From the NCBI GenBank assembly GCA_002480565.1, contig DLCK01000028.1, forward strand, positions 1 through 64,000: a stretch of 64,000 nucleotides of DNA, given 5' to 3'. Source of the DNA: Phycisphaerales bacterium UBA7800. GTDB taxonomy: Bacteria; Planctomycetota; Phycisphaerae; Phycisphaerales; Phycisphaeraceae. Below the pieces are notes generated by a model. The model did not search any database. It was not told the DNA's origin and saw only the letters and a program-made list of their open reading frames with translations. The translations under genes and the position numbers were made by a program. Positions 44,509 to 53,800 of this stretch are shown piece by piece (within the stretch, counting starts at the first letter, position 1; the number at the start of each line of letters is the position of its first letter).

Positions 44509-44537
44509 TTGACTTCTAACGTAGGTTAGAATACGAT
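44509..44537 (+). promoter_or_regulatory. Promoter with operator in the spacer, second LacI gene
   Basis: TTGACT (44509-44514) and TACGAT (44532-44537) are 17 bases apart. TTCTAACGTAGGTTAGAA (44514-44531), with seven-base perfect arms and a four-base centre, fills the spacer. A bound repressor would exclude RNA polymerase. It is the probable autoregulatory site of the gene starting at 44573. Confidence 0.7.
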
Positions 44538-44572
44538 TTTTAAAGCAAATCTCAAGCAGGTCAAGTACGTCT

Positions 44573-45589
44573 ATGCATGTCACCATGAAACAAATTGCTC
44601 AGGAGTTAGGTGTGTCCCGCATTGCGGTTAGTCACGTCATCAATGGGCGCGAAGATCAATTGAGCAAGGCGACTTGTGAAAAAATTCGCAAGGCACTCGA
44701 CAAGCATGACTACCAACCCAATGCATTGGTCCGTGGACTGCAAAGCAAGAAAACCGGTGTGATCGGCGTGATCGTCCCGAGCGTGCGCGTTTCATTTTTC
44801 CCTGACATACTCAACGCGCTGGAGAAGCTTGCATCTGCACAAGGTTATCAGTGCCTGCTAAGTCAAAGCCATTCGGATCACGACAAACTCATTAAGTCCG
44901 TAGACACCTTTCGTCAGCATCGTGTCGATGGCATGATCATTTGCCCCGATGATGCCAAAAAGAATCAGGCATATTACAAGCAGATGCTCAAACGCAAATT
45001 ACCCTTTGTCTTTCTTGATTGCGGGTTTGAAGGTATTGATACGCCATTGGTCAGTAATGACAACGAAGCCTGCGGATACCTGGCTACGATGCATCTCTTG
45101 GAGCTTGGACACACGAATATCGGCTGTGTCCGTGGGGCACCCAACGGCTTGATTCTTGAGCAGCGCTACGAAGGCTATTGCAAGGCGATTAACAAAGTGT
45201 TGGGGCAGGTGGATCAGTCTTACGTCACCAAACGAATTGATTGGCGAACAAGCGTCGACAACCTTGTTGATGAATTGCTGGATAAAAAACCTGACATGAC
45301 TGCATTGGTTTGTTTCACCGATCAGGATGCGCTTCGAGCGATGCATGTTGCTTCACTACATGGTTTAAATGTTCCCGATGATCTGTCTGTGACGGGTTGT
45401 GCTAATTTGGATTTTGGCAACTTGGTTTCCCCAAGCATCACCACCATTGATCAGAAACCTCAAATCATCGCTGAGGAAGCATGGCGATTACTGCTTGAAA
45501 AAATCAAGGATCCGTCGTGTACAACCAAGCGGGTGCGCGTTAGCCCTGAGCTGATCGTCCGCCAATCCACTGCAGCGATTCACCTATAA
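44573..45589 (+). CDS. LacI-family transcriptional regulator
   Basis: A 338-residue repressor of the CcpA/RbsR-like type. The helix-turn-helix is MKQIAQELGVSRIAVSHVIN, followed by LVRGLQSKKTGVIGVIVPSV, the strong start of the effector domain, and ELGHTNIGCVRGAPNGLILE. An in-frame ATG at 44585 (MKQIAQ) may be the true start. It has its own promoter and operator and sits directly ahead of the pilin-like gene and the large glycan locus. It is therefore the best candidate for controlling that locus. Confidence 0.93.
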   Translation: MHVTMKQIAQELGVSRIAVSHVINGREDQLSKATCEKIRKALDKHDYQPNALVRGLQSKKTGVIGVIVPSVRVSFFPDILNALEKLASAQGYQCLLSQSHSDHDKLIKSVDTFRQHRVDGMIICPDDAKKNQAYYKQMLKRKLPFVFLDCGFEGIDTPLVSNDNEACGYLATMHLLELGHTNIGCVRGAPNGLILEQRYEGYCKAINKVLGQVDQSYVTKRIDWRTSVDNLVDELLDKKPDMTALVCFTDQDALRAMHVASLHGLNVPDDLSVTGCANLDFGNLVSPSITTIDQKPQIIAEEAWRLLLEKIKDPSCTTKRVRVSPELIVRQSTAAIHL

Positions 45590-45698
45590 ATTCGAACTTT
45601 ATACGTTTTTGTTTTCAGCTATCCACGTTTTGGACTTTTAGTTTTGCAGTCCGCCATCATTGCAACGAGTCAGACAAAATTGGGAAGGACATTTCAGT

Positions 45699-46598
45699 AT
45701 GAAATTAGAACAGAGACAAAATACATCCCAGAGTAGAGGATTTACGCTCATCGAACTACTAGTGGTGATTTCGATTATTTCCATTCTTGTTGCCATTCTT
45801 TTGCCGGCTTTGGCAAAGGCTCGGAAGTCCGCCCAGACTGTTCAATGTGCGACGAACATGCGACAGCTAGGCATTGCAGCAGCAGCGTATCTTGTGGACT
45901 TCAATAACATCTATGCGCCCTCTACGGATCGTGGCAGCGCCAAGGTCATCTCACTGAACTGGACGCAACGAATTGACAAGTATGCCACCAATAAAATGGT
46001 GCCGTTTAACAGTACGGCAGATGCACATTGGACTGGCTGGTCCAAACCATACCGTGATGATGCTGATCTGCCCAAACTGATATGGGATTGCCCGACTGAT
46101 ATGGTTTTGCGTTTGCCTTGGAACTATGCAGGATATCCGAGTTATTTTTCCAACGCCTATTTATTCAGAGGATGGCGTAAGGATTCAGATTCAACTGATG
46201 CATATGCCTATGGCGTGAACAACAACGGTGAAGGTCACACGCGTGCTGAGCAAGTCGATCAACCGTCCAGGACAATCATGATCGGACATTCTTCTCGCCA
46301 TGTATCTGGATCAAATCAAAAAGGCCGAGCCAATGCGTTTACCTACCTTTGGGGATTCAAATGGCAGGATTTGGCGTTGGGGGCGCGGCGATTTGATGTC
46401 GGAAATGTGGAAGGATGGATCGGGCGACTGCACAACGGGGCTGCCAACTACGTCGCCGCCGATGGACATGTGGCATTGCTTCCCCCGGAAGTCATCGCAC
46501 CCTCGGCTTTGGCAGGCAGTAAAGGCTATGACATGACGGGATTGTTCTTCGCACCTGGCGTTGGTGCTGATGGCAAGGTTGATTATTCCATGTGGTAA
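45699..46598 (+). CDS. Type IV pilin-like protein with H-x9-DG motif
   Basis: A 299-residue secreted protein, third of its kind in the window. The leader with RGFTLIELLVVISIISILVA is followed by ILLPALAKARK. The head domain is larger than in the other two and ends with HNGAANYVAADGHVALLPPE (H-x9-DG). GAAGGACATTTCAGT precedes ATG 45699; an upstream in-frame ATG-like start at 45660 is less likely. It heads the run of secreted modular proteins. Confidence 0.88.
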   Translation: MKLEQRQNTSQSRGFTLIELLVVISIISILVAILLPALAKARKSAQTVQCATNMRQLGIAAAAYLVDFNNIYAPSTDRGSAKVISLNWTQRIDKYATNKMVPFNSTADAHWTGWSKPYRDDADLPKLIWDCPTDMVLRLPWNYAGYPSYFSNAYLFRGWRKDSDSTDAYAYGVNNNGEGHTRAEQVDQPSRTIMIGHSSRHVSGSNQKGRANAFTYLWGFKWQDLALGARRFDVGNVEGWIGRLHNGAANYVAADGHVALLPPEVIAPSALAGSKGYDMTGLFFAPGVGADGKVDYSMW

Positions 46599-46656
46599 AT
46601 AATCAAATGGCGGGGCAAACCAAACAAGGCAATTTAACAGTAAAACAGGTGACTTT

Positions 46657-49600
46657 ATGAGTACGCAACATCTCTGGCTGCCCTTATGCGCAGTCTTAAC
46701 GTTAACAGTTGGTCTTCACTTCGTGCAAAATGCTTCTGCACAACACGAGCATGAGACCGCACGGCTAACCGGTGAGTTCTGGAAAGCCGATGTGTCCAAG
46801 TGGGGCGATGGTCGAGATTTTGAAAAGCCAAGTCCCCAGCATTTGCCGCATGGTTTTGATCTGGATTGGCAGATACATGTCCCCACGACCGGATGGTATG
46901 AACTTTATCTGCGTGGTGGTGCTCAAATGAACCACGATGTTTTTGTCGATGGTCAGTGTCAATGGCGATACGCAAAGCCAGGCAAGGATGAAAAGGCTGG
47001 CAACATTTATCTGACTGCTGGAAAACACACCCTTAAAATCAGACGCGTCGGACGCATGAGTTTCCCAAAGATTATCTTCGACCGCTTCGAACTCGTCGAA
47101 ACCCATGGCCAGCCTAACGCCTCAATTGCTGCAAACAAAACCGATGTCGATGTCATGCGCGTTGGCGAACAATTTGAAATCAAAATCACCGCAGGAGGTA
47201 CTCACAAAGCAGTAACCTACGACCTGTTTCGGACTGATTTACGACAACCCAAAGTCCCCGCTGTTAAAGTCGCACAGGTCACCTTTGATCCAACCAGTAA
47301 ACCGTCGACTAAAACCGTCCTCATCGACTGCCCGTTTGAAGGTGCCTTTTCACTTTCAGCAGCAGTCGGTCAAACACAACTCAGTGATGCAGAATTTAAG
47401 ATCGGTCAATTTGCTGTCGTCGATGTGAATCACATCCAACCTGTTTCAGCGAAAAAAGAGTTGGTCGTTGAAGTGGATTGTGTGAACCAGACCATCAATG
47501 GTCAAGCAATTGTCGATGATGAATTCGTCGAAGCCAATGGGCCGACACGTGTCACCAACACTGCATTTGGAGCGTATCGTGAAAGTCACGACTGTACGCC
47601 CCCTCAAGCGGTGACACCCAAGACGGCAGTGCAGATGCCTAATGGCTATTCCGGTTTTTCATATCGCATCAAGCTGCCTAAGACGCAGGTTCCTTACTTG
47701 ATGGAAGTGGATATTCCCGATGATGCACGCCGGAGTGTCCCGGTGCTGATGACATGGGTGGATGACAAGACCGGCGGATTCCTCAAGCCTGCCAGTGGAT
47801 ACAAAGGTAAGAGTTACGAAACCGGTGGTCGATATGGTTTGACACATCAAATGCAGACTCATTCAGCCATCGCATGGGGTGATTCACATTCGCTGTTGGT
47901 CTCGGTTTTATCACAGGAACCTGGGACACGTGCCGCTGCTGCAAAGATTCGGATTTATCGCTTTGCCGACGACCAATTACCTGCAGTGAAGCTTCAGAGT
48001 GCCGGTAAGCGGGACTTTTATCACTGGTTTGAAGAAGCGCACAATTGGCGTTTTCTGGTTGGCATCGCCGGTATCCGTGATGAGCAAATCGTCAAGGATA
48101 TGATCGGTTTGGATCGTTGGGTACGTTTTGTTCAATACCATGGTGGTAACGGCATTCAAGCATTGGGAGTGGCTTATCAAGGTGCATTCTGGCGCACGCA
48201 ACTGCTCGATGGTTTCATGCCTGAACCATACGATCGCTGTCGATTGTTGGCACTGTTCTGCGAAAAGTATGGCATGAAATACATGCTAGAAATCTTTGGG
48301 AATCAAAACTACTTCACCAATATCAAAATCCCGTCACTTGCTGAAAATCCATTGGATGTTAAACCCACCAGCCTCAATGGTGTTCTCATGGCAGCAGGGG
48401 CGCATAGCGACATTAACGCGCTGCATACAGGTGTCCAGGATTTCTATGTAGATGTCGCAAAGGAACTGCATCGTAAGCTCGGTGACTCTCCTGCCTTTGC
48501 TGGTCTAACCGTGCGGGCTGATGTTTGGAAGTTTCATGGCGACTTTACACTCCCGAGTATCTACTGGGGATATAACGATTGGACCATCAGGCAATTTGAA
48601 AACGATACCGGCATCAAGGTTCCCGCAGAGATCAAGGACCCTGATCGTTTTGCCAGACGTTTTGAATTCCTAACTGCATCAGGCATGCGTGCCCGCTGGA
48701 TCAACTGGCGATGTGACCGACTGCTGACCTATCACAAAAGGTTCCGTGATGCCCTAGCTGGTGATCGCGATGATATTGTCTTTGGTTTTTCAGGTGATTT
48801 TAGAACGGATTCCATTTACGACTTGCCTAAAGATATCAAGACCCGCGCATTGGAAGCTGGTGTCGATCTGGATGCTCGTAAGAATGAACCGGGGTTGGTC
48901 GTCATGCCCGGCGGACGCTATGGCTCGCGATCCATTGCCATGCGTTACCACAAAGCCTATGACGGATTTATCAGTCGTGAAAATGTTGAGGCAGGTAAGG
49001 GGGCTATTCGCGGTTTTGCGTCGTACATGAACTACCTTGAACAGTCCACGGAGTGGCCCGCACGTTTACTTGGTGTCAAGATGAAGGATAAGGAGAAGCC
49101 ACCATACTTTTGCTCCGCAGCGTTGGCAGCAGGACGACACAGCCTGGAAAAATATGCAGTGGTTTTAGCAGAGCAGGATACGACATTTTTCCGTGATGGT
49201 GGGAATACCGATATGTTCGGTTCCCCACAATACTACAAGCCATGGTTTGATACCTACCGTACCATCCCTGCCATTGCGTTTGAACAAGTCGATACATCAT
49301 TGGATCAAATTGCCATTTGGCATGGAACCGTCGACAAGCAAAAAGCGACCGACACGCTCAAAGCAGGACTCTATTTTTATGCAGTGAATCGTTCTGCCGA
49401 CGAAGTCTCCGTCGTGCTTGATATTGAATCCCAAAATGCATTGATCAACCTTGGTAGTCAACAAGCAGTCAAGATCGACAAGAACAAGTTGGTTCTCAAA
49501 CTTCAACCCTATGGCCTTCAATCTTTCTATGCATCCTCAGATACAGAGATTGTCGCAGTGACTGAACATGTTCCAGATGAAAATGTCACCTACGCTCGTG

Positions 49601-50835
49601 AGCGTCTTGCTTTTGCTCAAAAACTAATGCAGCAACTGGAGACTCCCGAGGCATCTGCGATCACTGAAAATGAGAAAGAAGCCTTTGCCAATGGACTGAA
49701 TCAAGCATGGCAGGCGATGGCTAAACAACAGACTTGGCGCACAGTCGCTGAACTGTCTCGCCCGCATATGCTGCAGATTTATAACGCCATGGCACAATTG
49801 CCTCAGGGGCAAATCATCACCCGTTTCCCCAATCAGATGTACTCGGAAGACAAGAACCAACACTATGAATTACTGGCTCCAATGATCCGTGCCCAGTCGT
49901 TATTGCAGATGCAGGTTGCGTCATCGGATGCCACACTGATCAACTCAGATATATACAACGAAGACTGGCGTGGCATGCAGGTTCTCACTTCGGATTCAGG
50001 TCAGATCAAACTGGAATTGGATATTCCTGCTGATGGTCCATATGCCATTCATATCGGGCAAGTCAGTCAAGTTCCCGGAACCACGGTTGTGAATGTCAAC
50101 GGCGTGGGCTTGGCAAAGCCTGCAGTGACCATGCAGGTCAATCAACCCGAGTCGGCTGTCTTGCCACCGATCACGCTTAAGCGTGGCAAAGCCATATTGA
50201 CGCTCCAAAGACAAGGGCAGTTTGGCATCTATGGATTAAAGGTTCTGCCGGTCATGCAGCCAATGGCAAGTCCGGCATGGTCAACCGTCGGACCCTTTAA
50301 GAGCCATTGGGGAACTGAAGTTTTAGCCGGTCGATTCAAAGGCGACCAAGGATTAAAGAAAACTTTCAGCAAGGTTTATCCACCGCAGATCAATAGCGCA
50401 CTTGATGCAACCTATCAAAATGCCTACGGCCAGACCATCGGTTGGAAACAGGACAACGGCATCGTCCGCGGACGCTATCACGATTGGGGAGTGGATATCA
50501 CCATCCGGACAGGTTCACCTGGTGCCGACATTGCTTTTGGGCAATGCACAATCACTTCGGATTGCAAACGAACTGCCATGTTCTACCTGCCAGTGGATTG
50601 GTGGGCCAGTGCTTATCTCAATGGCAAGCGTGTCCGTTCAACAATCGATTCAAAACTTTCAGACATTGGTTATGACTTTACCACGCATTATCCCACCTTT
50701 TACGCTGTACTTGAATTGGAGAAAGGCGAAAACACCTTACTCGTCAAACAGCTTGGTGGCTCACTGGGAACGCGATTTATCGGCTATATCACGAAGGATG
50801 ATGGCCTGAAAATATCTCCCGTTCCAACACATTGA
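46657..50835 (+). CDS. Giant secreted modular glycan-active protein (1,392 aa)
   Basis: A signal peptide (about 1-29) leads to an N-terminal beta-sandwich module (about 32-150, PTTGWYELYLRGGAQ, VDGQCQW, LTAGKHTLKIRR) that recurs in the proteins at 50838 and 61098. A second Ig-like beta domain follows (150-265). The centre (about 450-960) reads like a TIM-barrel hydrolase (WTIRQFENDTGIKVPAE; RWINWRCDRLLTYHKRF) with a trailing beta domain. A helical linker and two galactose-binding-like beta modules end the protein, the last with TVGPFKSHWG, PVDWWASAYLNGKR and LEKGENTLLVKQ. No known GH family is assigned with confidence. GGTGA precedes ATG 46657. Confidence 0.7.
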   Translation: MSTQHLWLPLCAVLTLTVGLHFVQNASAQHEHETARLTGEFWKADVSKWGDGRDFEKPSPQHLPHGFDLDWQIHVPTTGWYELYLRGGAQMNHDVFVDGQCQWRYAKPGKDEKAGNIYLTAGKHTLKIRRVGRMSFPKIIFDRFELVETHGQPNASIAANKTDVDVMRVGEQFEIKITAGGTHKAVTYDLFRTDLRQPKVPAVKVAQVTFDPTSKPSTKTVLIDCPFEGAFSLSAAVGQTQLSDAEFKIGQFAVVDVNHIQPVSAKKELVVEVDCVNQTINGQAIVDDEFVEANGPTRVTNTAFGAYRESHDCTPPQAVTPKTAVQMPNGYSGFSYRIKLPKTQVPYLMEVDIPDDARRSVPVLMTWVDDKTGGFLKPASGYKGKSYETGGRYGLTHQMQTHSAIAWGDSHSLLVSVLSQEPGTRAAAAKIRIYRFADDQLPAVKLQSAGKRDFYHWFEEAHNWRFLVGIAGIRDEQIVKDMIGLDRWVRFVQYHGGNGIQALGVAYQGAFWRTQLLDGFMPEPYDRCRLLALFCEKYGMKYMLEIFGNQNYFTNIKIPSLAENPLDVKPTSLNGVLMAAGAHSDINALHTGVQDFYVDVAKELHRKLGDSPAFAGLTVRADVWKFHGDFTLPSIYWGYNDWTIRQFENDTGIKVPAEIKDPDRFARRFEFLTASGMRARWINWRCDRLLTYHKRFRDALAGDRDDIVFGFSGDFRTDSIYDLPKDIKTRALEAGVDLDARKNEPGLVVMPGGRYGSRSIAMRYHKAYDGFISRENVEAGKGAIRGFASYMNYLEQSTEWPARLLGVKMKDKEKPPYFCSAALAAGRHSLEKYAVVLAEQDTTFFRDGGNTDMFGSPQYYKPWFDTYRTIPAIAFEQVDTSLDQIAIWHGTVDKQKATDTLKAGLYFYAVNRSADEVSVVLDIESQNALINLGSQQAVKIDKNKLVLKLQPYGLQSFYASSDTEIVAVTEHVPDENVTYARERLAFAQKLMQQLETPEASAITENEKEAFANGLNQAWQAMAKQQTWRTVAELSRPHMLQIYNAMAQLPQGQIITRFPNQMYSEDKNQHYELLAPMIRAQSLLQMQVASSDATLINSDIYNEDWRGMQVLTSDSGQIKLELDIPADGPYAIHIGQVSQVPGTTVVNVNGVGLAKPAVTMQVNQPESAVLPPITLKRGKAILTLQRQGQFGIYGLKVLPVMQPMASPAWSTVGPFKSHWGTEVLAGRFKGDQGLKKTFSKVYPPQINSALDATYQNAYGQTIGWKQDNGIVRGRYHDWGVDITIRTGSPGADIAFGQCTITSDCKRTAMFYLPVDWWASAYLNGKRVRSTIDSKLSDIGYDFTTHYPTFYAVLELEKGENTLLVKQLGGSLGTRFIGYITKDDGLKISPVPTH

Positions 50836-50837
50836 TC

Positions 50838-53800
50838 ATGAGTATTCAACAGCTACGAATCGAACGCATAATGATAAACAGACACTTATTTTTTCTATCC
50901 GCTTTCATTATACCGATGCTCATGGCGATTCCTGTGACTGCACAATCCTTGCAGGTGATTGAGCGTCAAGGTTGGTCATTTGATCGAAGCGATCTGCAAT
51001 GGCCTCACTGGGCTGATCCAGTACAGCAACGTAAAGATGGGAAACTCAACAATCCAGCAGGCTGGGTTGAATACGATATCCAAATCGACAAGTCCGGCTG
51101 GTACAACCTTTGGCAAACAGGTGTCCCAACCAATTGGGTTCGAGATATTCTAGTGGATGGCAAAGTCTATTTAAGACTCCATCAAAGCACTCGTGAAGAT
51201 TCTCAAAAAGTGGGCGACACCACATGGATCAAGGAATGCAATCTTTATCTGACTTCTGGTAAACATACACTGCAATTTCGTCGCTTTTCTTTTCCCGGTT
51301 CTCTGCCCCATGCGTGGCAACTGCGAGCTAGTAACGACGAACCTGAAGGTAGTATCCATGCCAAAGAGATTGGTCATCGGGTCGTCACTGTGGGGCAACC
51401 TGTTAAACTTCAAATCACATCCGGCACAACCATACCGTTGCAATACACTCTGGTGCTCAAAGATTTGAAAACCGGTGCGTTGCAAGACGGACCGACCCTG
51501 GAATTTTCCGCATCTACGAAACCACAACAGCAAATAGTGTCCATTAAGCCTGTAAAACAAGGTGTATTTCATCTGTTGGCAAAATGTGGTGACCAATTAC
51601 TCAAACCTTCCGATCTATCATTGGGGCAGATCATTGCGATAGATAAGACTGCAGCAACCACCTTAACACAATCCGCAGAACAACTCGTTGTCGATATTGA
51701 CTGTACTTCAAAGCAGGCAGAAAACTTCTTTGAAAACAGTACGCCTTCAGAAATTGTCATCAAACCGTTTGGAACCTATCGTCAGACCACCGGCCCGGAT
51801 TTGAATGCACATTGGGGTGTGCAGAGTTTTGCCTATCGCGTAAACTTGCCGGATCACGATCATGTGTACAAGTTGGTGGTGGACTACCCGGATGATGATC
51901 GTCGCACGATGGGATTCTGGGTCAATGATGGTGCGAAGATCAGTAACAGCACAGGCAATACTGTTACCGGTGGTGTAGAGACTGGTGACCGATATCCACT
52001 ATCCCAATCCATGATACGACATGAAGCGATTTTCTATCCGCGAAATCACAAAGATGTGGTGATTGCTGTTGTCAATCTCGCACCAGGATACAAGGCCGCC
52101 GCTTCACGTATCCGTGTGTATCAGATCCAAGGAACATTACCTGCTGCGGAACTGGGGCAAACACGTGGTCGGAAAATGGGGTACTACTTCGAGGAGTCCG
52201 GCCGTTGGCTCAAACACTTTGGTGGTGATTCGTCAGATCTCAATGAACAGATGTTGACCATGCAACGTTGGGCGCAACGTAACCGGATGATGGGGGCCAA
52301 TCTGATGATGCCTACCATTAATGTGTATCAGTCCAATCACTTCCCCAGCGATGTACTTCTTGGATACTTCAATCGTCCTGATGATGAATGTCGCATGGCT
52401 GCACTCATTGCTCAGCAGTATGGCAGTAAATTTGTTCCTGAGTTTCACCTTAGTGGGCAAGTTAATTTTGACCGTATCGTGATGGGTGTTTGGGTTGAAA
52501 ATAAGAAAGTCATGTTTGCAAATGATCAAGCAAGAGACATGGTGCATATCAATAGAGATGGCACAACTAACGGCCCGTGGAAGCCGTATGTCTACAATGT
52601 GCTGCATCCTAAAGTTCAACAAATCTATCTGGATGTCTTTGGCGAATTAGCAGACCGTCTTGGGGATTGTGAATCTTTTGCAGGGATTTCATCTCGCTTG
52701 ATGCTTAGTTGGCAATGGCAAGGATGGAATGCGCTGCCTGGACTCACAGTTGGATACAGTGATTGGACGATCACGCAATTTGAGAAAGAGACCGGCATCA
52801 AGGTTCCATGTGATCCAACGAGTCGGCAGCGATACCAACAGAGATTTAATTTCCTCACCGGTCCCAAACGCGAGCAATGGATCAAATGGCGATGCGAAAA
52901 AGTCTTTGCTTTTCATCAAAAATTAAGAGATCGGATTCGACAGGCAAAGTCCGATGCGCAACTGTTTTTACCCTATCACGGGGTGGGGCGAAACACATGC
53001 CTGAGCAACGATCCCATCCAAGAGTTGTATGAGATCGGCATTGATCCGAACAACTATATATCCGAACCGGGCATTGTCCTGTTACCCAACGCGATGTATG
53101 GACGCAGACGCAGCACACCTTTGTCCGACAGCCGTAAATGGGAACAGGCGATCGGAACACTTGCTGGGACACTGGGGAAATTAGGTGGTCGTGGCTTCGC
53201 GCTTTACTCAGATTATTTTGAAGTCAACAAACATTTTGATTGGACGAAAATTGGCGGTAAGCCTTACAGCGCATTTGATGCCTGTACGCCTTCAGGTGTC
53301 CATGAACGTGAACTCTATGCTGTCGCTTTAGCGGAGAATGATTCGAGTTTTCTGGTTAACGGTGGCAACGGTCACATTTTTGGTAGCCCCTCCGTCATGA
53401 CACCGTTTCTTCGTGAATATCGAGCCCTCCCGGATGTTCAATTTGAACCTTTGCCAGCTAAAGACGGGGGACGAGATCCTGTTGCTGTTTGGCAAAAGAA
53501 GCATCAAAACCAACTGTTTTTCTATGCAGTCAACCGTTTGTCGGAACCTGTTGAGGTTCGTCTGCAACTAGCCAACGTTTCAAATATTCGCGGTGCGTCA
53601 GATGATCAAATCGTCAACATGGACAGCCAAGGATGCGTGTCGTTTACGTTACAACCTTACATGCTCAAAACGTTCGTGAGTCCGGACCAATATGGACATG
53701 TGGTGACTTGCCAAGCACAAACTACGACGCAATTCCAACGGAAAGTCACAGATGTCATAGATAAAATCAAAACATTGCGTGATCAAGTTGCATCGCGTCA

